From contig NZ_JAMZEB010000002.1 in the NCBI RefSeq assembly GCF_024172165.1, forward strand, positions 10,514,501-10,578,500: a stretch of 64,000 nt of DNA, read 5' to 3'. Source of the stretch: Nonomuraea thailandensis. GTDB taxonomy: Bacteria; Actinomycetota; Actinomycetes; Streptosporangiales; Streptosporangiaceae. The notes beneath the pieces are model-generated. The model was not told the origin of the DNA. It ran no database searches and worked only from the letters and a program-made list of their open reading frames with translations. A program made the translations under genes and the position numbers. Positions within the stretch are counted from its first letter, which is position 1. Every line of letters begins with the position of its first letter. Below are positions 48,141 through 55,782 of this stretch, one piece after another.

Positions 48141-49826
48141 ATGGCGGACTTTCCCATCGTTGTCGGTATAAATCGCACCCAGGATGGCTCCATCGCCGTG
48201 GCGGTGGGCGAGTCAGGCATGTACAGCCTGCAAAAGGAGCGCGTGAGCCGCCGCAAGCACCACTGGGGCCGCCTCGGCGACCTGCCCGACCGCTACCTGC
48301 CGGCCTTGGCGCTGCTGAAGGAGCCGGTGGACCTCGTCGTGGAGGGCTACTCGTCGGACACCGAGATCGAGCACGCGCCCGCGTACCAGGAGGAGGTGCG
48401 CGAGACGCTCGGGCTCAAGGACGGGGCGCAGATCGTGCTGGTCTCGCACCACCTGTCCCACCTCTACGGCGCGTTCTACCCCTCGCCGTTCGAGGAGGCG
48501 GCCGGGCTGGTGATCGACGCGCGGGGCAGCCACGTCCGGGACTTCACCGAGGAGGTCCCGCTGCCGCCCGGCACCGGCGGCGACCTGCTGGAGGTGGCCT
48601 CGTTCTACCGGTGCGGGCGCGGGCGCCTGGAGTGCCTGGCCAAGCAGCTCTGGGACGGCGACTGGGCCAGGCCCGCCGGGCTGGGGTGCTTCTACGCGCT
48701 GCTGACCAAGGCGATGTGGCCCGAGGGCGAGGGCAACGAGGACAAGGTCGTGGGCCTGGCCCCGTACGGCGACCCGGACGCGCTCGGCCTGCCCGACCTC
48801 GACGTGCGCGGCCACGAGGTGCACATCCCGCCCGCCTGGCTGGAGGCGTTCGGCCGCCCCGACGCCTTCGTCTACGAGCCGGGCGGCGAGGAGTTCCGCC
48901 GCGCCGCGAACCTGGCCGCCGCCGGCCAGCGCGCCTTCGAGCGGGCGCTGGGCCGCGTGGCCGCCTGGCTGCACGCCGAGACCGGCCTGGACGCGCTGGC
49001 CTTCGCCGGCGGCGCCGCGCTCAACCGCTCCGCCAACGGCCGGCTCATCCGCGAGTCGCCGTTCCGCGAGGTGTTCATCCCGCCCAGCCCGCACGCCGGC
49101 GGCACGGCCGTGGGCTGCGCCCTGTACGGCCTCATCGCCTGCCTCGGAGCGGACAGCCGCTTCCGCTGGACGGACGACTTCCTCGGCCCCGACCTCGACG
49201 CGAGCGAGATCGAGGCGGCCGTGCGCGCCCTGCCCGCCGGCCTGTACGCCGAGCAGCCCCCGGACCTCGTCGGCGCGATGGTCACGCTGCTGGAGAGCGG
49301 CCGCGTGGTCGGGCTGCACCAGGGCCGCAGCGAGTCCGGCCCGCGCGCGCTGGGCAACCGCAGCATCCTCGGCGACCCGCGCAGCCCCGACATGCAGGAC
49401 TACGTCAACTTCGAGGTGAAGGGCCGCGAGTGGTTCCGCCCGCTGGCGCCCGTGGTGCCGGCCGAGCACGCCGGCGAGATCTTCGAGCTGGACCGGCCGG
49501 CCCCGTTCATGCAGTACGCCGCCGCCGTCCGCCGCGAGCACCGCGAGGCGCTGCCCGGGATCACGCACGTGGACGGCACGGCCGGCCCGCAGACGGTCAC
49601 CCGGGAGAGCGCCCCGTTCCTGCACGCCGTGCTCACCCGGTGGCACGAGCGCACGGGCACGCCCGTCCTGATCAACGCCTCGTTGAACGGCCCGGGCGAG
49701 CCGCTGACGGAGACGCCGGAGCACTCCATCGACACCCTGCTCGGGACCGGCATGCACGTGCTGGCGATGCCGCCGTACCTGATCCGCAAGCGGGTGGAGC
49801 CGCCCCTGCCGGGAGAGCTCGCCTGA
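48141..49826 (+). CDS. NodU/CmcH-type carbamoyltransferase
   Basis: 561 residues from ATG 48141, with AGGAGG ten bases upstream. The N-terminal Kae1-like domain carries GINRTQDGSIAVAVGESGMY, SHHLSHLYGAFYPSPFEEAA (HHxxH metal ligands) and VIDARGSHVRDF; AFAGGAALNRSANGRLIRES and GTAVGCALYG complete it. The C-terminal domain has GRSESGPRALGNRSILGDPR, REWFRPLAPVVPAEHAGEIF and INASLNGPGEPLTETPEHSI. TobZ/NodU enzymes make carbamoyl-AMP from carbamoyl phosphate and ATP and carbamoylate a sugar or antibiotic hydroxyl. No glycosylation or antibiotic genes flank it, so the acceptor is unknown. The APC permease is divergent. Confidence 0.9.
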   Translation: MADFPIVVGINRTQDGSIAVAVGESGMYSLQKERVSRRKHHWGRLGDLPDRYLPALALLKEPVDLVVEGYSSDTEIEHAPAYQEEVRETLGLKDGAQIVLVSHHLSHLYGAFYPSPFEEAAGLVIDARGSHVRDFTEEVPLPPGTGGDLLEVASFYRCGRGRLECLAKQLWDGDWARPAGLGCFYALLTKAMWPEGEGNEDKVVGLAPYGDPDALGLPDLDVRGHEVHIPPAWLEAFGRPDAFVYEPGGEEFRRAANLAAAGQRAFERALGRVAAWLHAETGLDALAFAGGAALNRSANGRLIRESPFREVFIPPSPHAGGTAVGCALYGLIACLGADSRFRWTDDFLGPDLDASEIEAAVRALPAGLYAEQPPDLVGAMVTLLESGRVVGLHQGRSESGPRALGNRSILGDPRSPDMQDYVNFEVKGREWFRPLAPVVPAEHAGEIFELDRPAPFMQYAAAVRREHREALPGITHVDGTAGPQTVTRESAPFLHAVLTRWHERTGTPVLINASLNGPGEPLTETPEHSIDTLLGTGMHVLAMPPYLIRKRVEPPLPGELA

Positions 49827-49922
49827 CCTTCGGCCGAGCCGGGGCAACCCTGTTCGCGACACGAAAGAGCAGGTCAGCGCGGGTCTTGGGTTTCCGGGCC
49901 GGTGCCCGGTACGGTCGGTGGC

Positions 49923-50720
49923 ATGCGCGCCTACCGAGCCGGACCCGTGGCACTGGCCATGCTCGCCGCGCTGTCCGCCGGGTGCGGCGGCGGCGCCGTG
50001 CCCGCAGCCCAGGAGGCGGCGCTGCCCGCCTCCCCGCCGGCGAGCCCGACCGCGGGCGCGCGCCCGCTGGCGGGCAAGACTGTCGTGCTCGACCCGGGGC
50101 ACAACGGCGGCAACGCCGCGCACCCCGAGGAGATCAACCGCCAGGTCGACATCATCACCGGCCGCAAGGCGTGCAACACCACCGGCACCGAGACCGACGA
50201 CGGCTTCCCCGAGCACGCCTTCACCTGGGACGTCGCCGGCCAGATGAAGCCGATCCTGGAGGGCATGGGCGCCAAGGTGGTGCTCACCCGGCCGAACGAC
50301 AAGGGCGTGGGCCCGTGCGTCACCGAGCGGGCCGCCATCGGCAACGAGGCCAGGGCGGACGCGGTGCTGTCCATCCACGGCGACGGGGCCGCGCCGAGCG
50401 GGCACGGGTTCCACGTGATCATGCCGGGGCTGCTGCCGGGGCACAACGACGACGTGGTCAAGCCGTCGGCCAGGCTCGGCCGGGCCGTCCGCGACGCCTA
50501 CCGCGAGGGCACCGGGATGCCGTACGCCAACTACACCGCGAAGAACGGCTTGCAGACCCGCACCGATCTGGGCGGGCTCAACCTGTCGAAGCGGCCGGCG
50601 GTGTTCATCGAGTGCGGCAACATGCGCAACGAGGGCGACGCCGCCAAGATGTCCGACGCCGCCTTCCGCAAGCGGATGGCCGCCGCGCTCGCCGACGGGA
50701 TCAGGCGGTTCCTGGGCTAG
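49923..50720 (+). CDS. Lipoprotein N-acetylmuramoyl-L-alanine amidase (amidase_3)
   Basis: 265 residues from ATG 49923. Lipoprotein signal with lipobox LSAGC, then a Pro/Ala linker. Amidase_3: TVVLDPGHNGGNAAHPEEIN (first zinc His), MKPILEGMGAKVVLTRPNDK, ADAVLSIHGDGAAPSGHGFH (second zinc His), GLQTRTDLGGLNLSKRPAVF and FIECGNMRNEGDAAKM with the catalytic Glu. It frees stem peptides from peptidoglycan, anchored outside the membrane. The stop overlaps the convergent tetR gene by 20 bp. Confidence 0.92.
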   Translation: MRAYRAGPVALAMLAALSAGCGGGAVPAAQEAALPASPPASPTAGARPLAGKTVVLDPGHNGGNAAHPEEINRQVDIITGRKACNTTGTETDDGFPEHAFTWDVAGQMKPILEGMGAKVVLTRPNDKGVGPCVTERAAIGNEARADAVLSIHGDGAAPSGHGFHVIMPGLLPGHNDDVVKPSARLGRAVRDAYREGTGMPYANYTAKNGLQTRTDLGGLNLSKRPAVFIECGNMRNEGDAAKMSDAAFRKRMAAALADGIRRFLG

Positions 50721-51339
50721 CGTAGGCCCGCAGGAACGCCGCCACCCCTGCCTCCGCCAGGCGTTCGAGCTCGGCGTCCGTGTAGTGGTCGCCGCCGCCC
50801 GCGAACATCACCTTGTTCACCGGGATCCACAGCAGCAGGCCGACGAAGTGCTCGGCGGCCAGGGCCGGGTCGTCCGCACGCAGCAGGCCGCGCTCGGTGA
50901 GCCGCTCGAACGCGGTGGCCATGGTCTTGAGCGAGCGCTCGAAGCCCTGGGCGTACCAGGTGCGGCCGAGGTCGGGGAAGCGGTCGGCCTCGGCGATCAC
51001 GAGCCGGCGCAGCCGCAGCACGTCGGGGCTCATGATGCGGGCGAGGAACCGCCGGGCCAGCTCGCCGAGGTCCTTCTCCAGGTCGTCGCTGTCCTCCAGG
51101 GCCGCGGTGATCATCTTCGCCAGCCCCTCCACCTGGCCGGTGGTGTCCATGATGATGTTGGTGAAGAGCTGCTCCTTGTCGGTGAAGTGCTTGTAGACGG
51201 TCTGCTTCGACACGGCGGCCAGTGAGGCCACCTCGTCCATGCTGGTGCCCACGTAGCCGTTGCGCAGGAACACGGGGAGCGCCGCCTCCAGGATCTGCCT
51301 GCGCTTGCGTGCCGTCCGGCCGTCCTCTTCCGCTGCCAT
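50701..51339 (-). CDS. TetR-family transcriptional regulator
   Basis: 212 residues from ATG 51339, with GAGAGGG six bases upstream. HTH: ILEAALPVFLRNGYVGTSMD, LAAVSKQTVYKHFTDKEQLF. The C-terminal domain (MSPDVLRLRRLVIAEADRFP, FVGLLLWIPVNKVMFAGGGD) is of the AcrR-like TetR_C type common in actinomycete multidrug and hydrolase regulators. It diverges from the serine hydrolase gene across a 102-bp region with a long inverted repeat that should be its operator. Confidence 0.92.
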   Translation of the reverse strand: MAAEEDGRTARKRRQILEAALPVFLRNGYVGTSMDEVASLAAVSKQTVYKHFTDKEQLFTNIIMDTTGQVEGLAKMITAALEDSDDLEKDLGELARRFLARIMSPDVLRLRRLVIAEADRFPDLGRTWYAQGFERSLKTMATAFERLTERGLLRADDPALAAEHFVGLLLWIPVNKVMFAGGGDHYTDAELERLAEAGVAAFLRAYASPGTA

Positions 51340-51371
51340 GACCGCCCTCTCGTTCGCGTGCTCAGAACAGT

Positions 51372-51413
51372 ACTAGACAGTTCCGTACTGATGTGAGTAC
51401 TGTACCGTCTAGT
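51372..51413. promoter_or_regulatory. Long inverted repeat operator between tetR and the serine hydrolase
   Basis: ACTAGACAGTTCCGTACT (51372-51389) pairs with AGTACTGTACCGTCTAGT (51396-51413) at 15 of 18 positions. A -35-like TAGACA (51374-51379) and -10-like TACTGT (51398-51403), 18 bases apart, lie inside the repeat and read towards the hydrolase. Two TetR dimers would cover the promoter. Confidence 0.65.
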
Positions 51414-51441
51414 TCCAGCGACGGACAAGGACGGACACGCC

Positions 51442-52545
51442 ATGAGTGATCTTCAGAAGCAGGTGCAGGAAGCCGCCGACAGGCTCGTCGAGTCGGGCGA
51501 GGAACGCGGGCTCCAGGTGGCCGTCTACCGGGACGGCGAGCAGATCGTGGACGTGGTGGCGGGCGTCGCCGACCCGGAGACCGGCCGGCCCGTCACGGCC
51601 GACACGCCCTTCTACAACTTCTCCATCGGCAAGGGCGCCACCTCGGCCGTGGCCCACGTGCTGGCCGAGCGCGGGCTCTTCGGCTACGACACGCCGGTCG
51701 CCGAGCTGTGGCCCGAGTTCGCCCGCCACGGCAAGGAGCGCGTCACCGTGCGGCACGTGCTCTCCCACACCGCGGGCGTGCCCGGCGTGCCGCTCGACAC
51801 CACGCCCGAGGACGTCTGCGACTGGGGCAAGATGGTGGCCGCCCTGGAGGACGCGGAGCTGTGGTGGGAGCCGGGCACCAAGATGGGCTACCACGCCTAC
51901 ACGTTCGGGTTCCTCGTCGGCGAGATCGTCCGGCGGGTGACCGGCAAGCCCATCTCGCAGGTGCTGCGGGAGGACGTGGCGGGGCCGCTCGGGGTGGCCG
52001 GCGAGCTGTACTTCGGGATGCCGCAGCAGGAGCACGCGCGGCTGGCCCGGCTGGAGGACGCGCCCGTGGACATGTCCGCGTGGGGCGAGATGCCGGCGGA
52101 CCTGCCGATGCTCAAGGCCGGGCCGATGACGCTGATGCCGAACGCCGAGCTGGGCAGCCGGCCCGACTACCTGTCGGCCGACATCCCCGCCGGCGGCAAG
52201 ACCTCGGCCAGGGCCGTCGCGCGGCTGTACGCGGCGCTGCTCGGCGAGGTCGACGGGGTGCGGCTGATCACCCGGGAACGGCTGCGCGAGGTGACGGCCG
52301 TGGCGGCGAGCGGCGCCGACGAGGTCTTCGGCATGCCGTCGGCGTGGGGGCTCGGCTTCAACATCGGCCGGCCCGGCTCGACGCCGGAGCAGACCCCGAC
52401 CGTGTTCGGCGTGGGAGGCGCGGGCGGCAGCACGGCCTGGGCCGACACGGCGACCGGCACCACGTTCGCGCTGACCAAGAACCGGCTCACCAACGACTTC
52501 GCGGCGGCCGAGCTGATCAGCGGGATCGTCACCGCCTCCCACTGA
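51442..52545 (+). CDS. Serine hydrolase, EstB/beta-lactamase-like
   Basis: 367 residues from ATG 51442, with AAGGA upstream. SIGK at about residue 61 is the SxxK motif, YHAYTFG near 152 provides the Tyr motif and HVLSHTAGVPG is the usual helix. The third motif of this group is typically GHGGAGG or GHPGAGG; here it reads FGVGGAGGSTAWAD, with Val replacing His. No signal peptide. Esterase or lactone/amide hydrolase by family. The target of the divergent TetR. The His-to-Val change could alter activity. Confidence 0.87.
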   Translation: MSDLQKQVQEAADRLVESGEERGLQVAVYRDGEQIVDVVAGVADPETGRPVTADTPFYNFSIGKGATSAVAHVLAERGLFGYDTPVAELWPEFARHGKERVTVRHVLSHTAGVPGVPLDTTPEDVCDWGKMVAALEDAELWWEPGTKMGYHAYTFGFLVGEIVRRVTGKPISQVLREDVAGPLGVAGELYFGMPQQEHARLARLEDAPVDMSAWGEMPADLPMLKAGPMTLMPNAELGSRPDYLSADIPAGGKTSARAVARLYAALLGEVDGVRLITRERLREVTAVAASGADEVFGMPSAWGLGFNIGRPGSTPEQTPTVFGVGGAGGSTAWADTATGTTFALTKNRLTNDFAAAELISGIVTASH

Positions 52546-52634
52546 GCGTGGACAGGGCATGCGAGGGCCGGCCGTCGCGGTGCCCGCGCAGGGCGGTCGC
52601 CGCGGTGGGCAGGCCCGCTCGCCCGGGCATCCGG

Positions 52635-52820
52635 TCAGCCGTCGCGGCAGAGTGGCTCGCCGCCGACCACGCAGGCGATGTAGTCGAGCTCGCAGCTCAG
52701 CAGGGTGCCGTCCATGCCGAGCACGAGCACCAGGTCGCGCCGGGACGGATGGGCCAGGATGACCCGGCCCACGACGCCGTTGTCCAAGATCACGGTAGGG
52801 CGGCCTGCCGCGTTGTCCAT
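52635..52820 (-). CDS. Small hypothetical protein
   Basis: 61 residues from ATG 52820, with a GAGGGC/AGGAG stretch upstream; the longer in-frame opening to 52907 lacks coding character. Sequence DNGVVGRVILAHPSRRDLVL then LGMDGTLLSCELDYIACVVG suggests a small beta-rich fold with two Cys near the middle and one near the end. No family recognised. Convergent with the serine hydrolase (89-bp gap, nothing seen in it). Confidence 0.5.
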   Translation of the reverse strand: MDNAAGRPTVILDNGVVGRVILAHPSRRDLVLVLGMDGTLLSCELDYIACVVGGEPLCRDG

Positions 52821-53055
52821 GCCCTCGTGACTCCTCTCCAGGTTGGGGACGAGCCACGCGCCGGACCCGTCCCCACCAGGATGCACACGCCTTCGTCTCG
52901 ATCGCATCGGTCATGCGGCGGTATTTCCGTACGCCATGGGAAGGAGTCGCCGGCCCGCCGGCCGGTGAAGGCCGCACGCGCGCCGGTGTGACCGCCCAGT
53001 AATATGACGCACCAGGTGCACGCTCGCCCCCGCGGCATGCGAAGGAGACGGCCTC

Positions 53056-53874
53056 GTGACCGAGCTAGAACGTGTTCCGCCCGGCGTGGACCCGACGGTC
53101 CCGAGCTCGGCCCGCGTGTACGACTACCTGCTCGGCGGCAAGGACAACCTGGCCGTGGACCGGGCGGTCGCCGACAGGCTGCTCGCCGTCGCCCCCGACA
53201 CCCGCCTGGTGGCGCGGGCCAACCGGCACTTTCAGGTCGAGGTCGTCCGCCACCTGGCCGGGCAGGGCGTCAGGCAGTTCATCGACCTGGGCACCGGCAT
53301 CCCCACCACGCCCAGCATCCACGAGACCGCGCGCGAGGCGCATCCCGCCTGCCGGGTGGTCTACGTGGACAACGACCCCGTGGTGCGGCTGCACGCCCAG
53401 GTGCTGCTGGCCGACGCCCCCGGCGTCGCCGGCATCCGGGCCGACCTGCGCCGCCCCGCCGACATCCTGGCCGACCCGCACATCACCGGGCTGATCGACT
53501 TCGACCAGCCGGTGTGCGTGCTGATGGTCGGCGTCCTGCACTTCGTGATGGACGAGGAGGACCCCGCCGGCATCGTGGCCGCCTTCAGGAAGCGCATGAC
53601 GGCCGGCAGCCACCTGGTCATCTCCCACGCCATGGCCGAGAGCGACCCCGAAGCTCTCGCCCAGCTAAGGATGGCCACGGCCGGCTCTCCGGCGCAGGCC
53701 ACGTTCCGCACACGCGAGCAGGTGCTGGGGCTGTTCGACGGGTTCGAGCTGATCGGCCCCGGCCTCGTGCCGGTCCAGGACTGGCACCTGGGCCCGGAGG
53801 AGGCTCACCTCCCCCTGCTGGACGGCATGCCGCGGCTGCGCGTGGACGGCGCGGCCGGCAGGCTCACAGCTTGA
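53056..53874 (+). CDS. SAM-dependent methyltransferase of the actinobacterial PF04672 type
   Basis: 272 residues from GTG 53056, with AAGGAG upstream. The N-terminus PSSARVYDYLLGGKDNLAVD and VARANRHFQVEVVRHLAGQG are the signatures of the DUF574/PF04672 group, followed by the SAM-binding IDLGTGIPTTPSIHETAREA and VVYVDNDPVVRLHAQVLLAD, and FDQPVCVLMVGVLHFVMDEE. These proteins are plentiful in actinomycetes, with few known substrates. Convergent with the next gene (11-bp overlap). Confidence 0.92.
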   Translation: MTELERVPPGVDPTVPSSARVYDYLLGGKDNLAVDRAVADRLLAVAPDTRLVARANRHFQVEVVRHLAGQGVRQFIDLGTGIPTTPSIHETAREAHPACRVVYVDNDPVVRLHAQVLLADAPGVAGIRADLRRPADILADPHITGLIDFDQPVCVLMVGVLHFVMDEEDPAGIVAAFRKRMTAGSHLVISHAMAESDPEALAQLRMATAGSPAQATFRTREQVLGLFDGFELIGPGLVPVQDWHLGPEEAHLPLLDGMPRLRVDGAAGRLTA

Positions 53875-54424
53875 CGCCCCTGACGATGTCGGCGAGCTCG
53901 GGCACCAGCGGCCCGCTGGCCATCACGGTGACGACCACACCCTTCCGCTCCACCCAGCCGACGTAACGGCCGTGGCCCAGCGCGCCGTCGCCCTCCTGCC
54001 TGAGCACCTGGCGGCCGCCCAGCCTCACGGTCTCCGGGTCGCCCGTGAACGCGCCCAGCCCCACGGGCAGCTTCTTGAGCTGCGCGAGCCGGCTCGCCTT
54101 CGGCCAGCACACCACCCGCACCCACAGGGACCGGTGCGCGAGGTCGACGGTGTCGCGGTTGTCGGACCAGACGTAGCCGTACTCGGTGACGCCGCCTCGC
54201 CTGGAGGCCGTCAGCGTGCCGTGGGTGAAGCCCCTGGGCAGGTGACGGACACGCACCCCCCTGAGCGCCTTCGCGCCCTTGGCCGGCTCGTCGGCGTCCG
54301 TTCCCTTCAGCTCCGCCCTGGTCGGCGCCGGGCAGGCGGCGGGCGAGGCGTGGGCGGGAACGGCGATGAGGGCCGCGGCGACGGGCGCCGCGGTCAGGGC
54401 CGCGAGCACGGTGATTGTTCTCAT
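53864..54424 (-). CDS. Secreted protein of unknown function
   Basis: 186 residues. Signal peptide (VLAALTAAPVAAALIAVPAH, cleavage near AHA-S). Mature part about 160 residues with two Cys (AACPAP, VVCWPK): RVRHLPRGFTHGTLTASRRG, TEYGYVWSDNRDTVDLAHRS and GRYVGWVERKGVVVTVMASG. Probably a small alpha/beta domain that tolerates a hydrophobic core; no family recognised. Its 3' end overlaps the methyltransferase gene by 11 bp. Confidence 0.75.
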   Translation of the reverse strand: MRTITVLAALTAAPVAAALIAVPAHASPAACPAPTRAELKGTDADEPAKGAKALRGVRVRHLPRGFTHGTLTASRRGGVTEYGYVWSDNRDTVDLAHRSLWVRVVCWPKASRLAQLKKLPVGLGAFTGDPETVRLGGRQVLRQEGDGALGHGRYVGWVERKGVVVTVMASGPLVPELADIVRGVKL

Positions 54425-54457
54425 GCCGGGGTTGGATGCGGGCGGCAGGAGAAAAGT

Positions 54458-55594
54458 TCAGTACGACTTGAGCGCGATGTCCGTGGCGAACTTGTCGCCC
54501 ATCTTCGTCATCAGACCCATCAGGAAGCTCGAGTTGAACATGCGGTTGCGCATGCGGAGGCGGGACGGGGTGGCGGGTGCGAGGAAGGGGCCGGCGTTGC
54601 CGTTCTTGGCGATCTTGGCGTACTGCCTGAACTGCCGCTCGTACTCGGCGAAGGCCGTACGGTGATCGCCGCTTGCCGCGGCCAGCTCACCCGCCAGCAC
54701 GTACGCGCCCACCAGCGCCAGGCCCGAGCCGAACCCGCCCAGCGTGTTGCCGTAGCCCGCGTCGCCCAGCAGCGCCACCCGGCCCTCGGCGTAGCGGTCG
54801 ATCCTGACCTGGCTGATCGAGTCGAGGTAGACGCTCCCCGACCGGCGCACCTCCTCCATGATCCGCGGGGTCTGCCAGCCCATGCCCCGGTACGCCCGCG
54901 CCAGGATCTCCTTCTGCTGCTCGTTGTCGTAACGGTCGTAGGTCAGCGGGGGCGAGGCGAAGACGAAGAACACCGGCGCCTTCGGCCCGCCCGCCGCCAC
55001 CAGCCTGCCCGGCTCGTTGTACATCTGCGGCGTCCTGCCGAAGTCGCCCTCGACGTCCACCAGGGCGTAGTAGTAGCCGAGATGCCGGACATAGTCGGAC
55101 TCGGGGCCGAAGGCGAGGCGGCGCACGTTCGAGTGGATCCCGTCCGCGCCGACCACCAGGTCGTACGTGCGGGGCGCGGTGCGCTCGAACGTCACCTGGA
55201 CGCCGCCCTTGGTCTCGGTGAGCGAGGTGATCGAGTCGCCGAAGACGTACTCGCAGTGCGAGGCCGTGCGGTCGTACAGGATCCTGGCCAGGTCGCCGCG
55301 CCTGATCTCCAGGGCGCCGCCGGTGAACTCGCCGGGCAGGACCGCCAGCCTGCGGCCGTTCGTGTCCACGACCTCCTGGTCGGTGCCGCCGGTCTGCAGG
55401 CGGCGCACGTCGTCCAGGATGCCCATGCGGCGCAGCACCGTGAGGTGGGTCTCGCCCTTGAAGTCCACCGCCTGGCCGCCGGGGCGCAGGGCCGGGGCCT
55501 TCTCGACGACCGTGACCTTGTAGCCGTGGCGGGTGAGCCAGTAGGCGAGGGCGGGGCCGCCGATGCCGGCGCCGGAGATGAGAACGTTTCGCAT
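54458..55594 (-). CDS. FAD-dependent monooxygenase (PHBH/aromatic hydroxylase class)
   Basis: 378 residues from ATG 55594. FAD-binding GxGxxG (LISGAGIGGPALAYWLTRHG, residues 5-24), E of VTVVEKAPALRPGGQAVDF, the DG motif YDLVVGADGIHSNVRRLAFG near residue 155 and GD motif GRVALLGDAGYGNTLGGFGS near 280. The series is that of class A flavoprotein monooxygenases, which use NAD(P)H and O2 on aromatic or polycyclic substrates, sometimes inactivating rifampicin or tetracyclines. Substrate unknown. Upstream (55617-55666) lie repeated GCTGACAG sites. Confidence 0.9.
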   Translation of the reverse strand: MRNVLISGAGIGGPALAYWLTRHGYKVTVVEKAPALRPGGQAVDFKGETHLTVLRRMGILDDVRRLQTGGTDQEVVDTNGRRLAVLPGEFTGGALEIRRGDLARILYDRTASHCEYVFGDSITSLTETKGGVQVTFERTAPRTYDLVVGADGIHSNVRRLAFGPESDYVRHLGYYYALVDVEGDFGRTPQMYNEPGRLVAAGGPKAPVFFVFASPPLTYDRYDNEQQKEILARAYRGMGWQTPRIMEEVRRSGSVYLDSISQVRIDRYAEGRVALLGDAGYGNTLGGFGSGLALVGAYVLAGELAAASGDHRTAFAEYERQFRQYAKIAKNGNAGPFLAPATPSRLRMRNRMFNSSFLMGLMTKMGDKFATDIALKSY

Positions 55595-55616
55595 GCCCGG
55601 CAGCTTCGCCACCGCC

Positions 55617-55666
55617 GCTGACAGCCGGGCGACTGCCGGCTGACAGTGCGAGGCGCGAGTGTCAGC
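55617..55666. promoter_or_regulatory. Repeated GCTGACAG sites upstream of the monooxygenase
   Basis: GCTGACAG occurs at 55617-55624 and again at 55639-55646 (22-bp spacing). GCTGACA (55639-55645) is also mirrored by TGTCAGC at 55660-55666 with 14 bases between. They lie 23-72 bp upstream of the start at 55594. Operator candidates; no regulator gene is assigned. Confidence 0.35.
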
Positions 55667-55673
55667 GCCGCGC

Positions 55674-55766
55674 CCGGCGGCTGCGCTGCCTGCACGGTTC
55701 GCTTCGTCCGGCGGCTGTACTGCCTGCACGGTTCGCTTCGTCCGGCGGCTGCGCTGCCTGCACGGC
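55674..55766. repeat. 34-bp tandem repeat, about 2.7 copies
   Basis: Units start at 55674, 55708 and 55742, each beginning CCGGCGGCTG, with CTGCCTGCACGG following. The first two units are nearly identical (GC to TA change in the second), and the third matches only over its first 24 or so bases. Non-coding, between the monooxygenase promoter and the 3' end of the next regulator gene. Confidence 0.75.
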
Positions 55767-55782
55767 GTGCTGCGCATGGCGG

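Noticed and set aside
52546..52634. Possible short ORF between serine hydrolase and small hypothetical gene
   Set aside because: No start with a ribosome site and no coding character in any frame.
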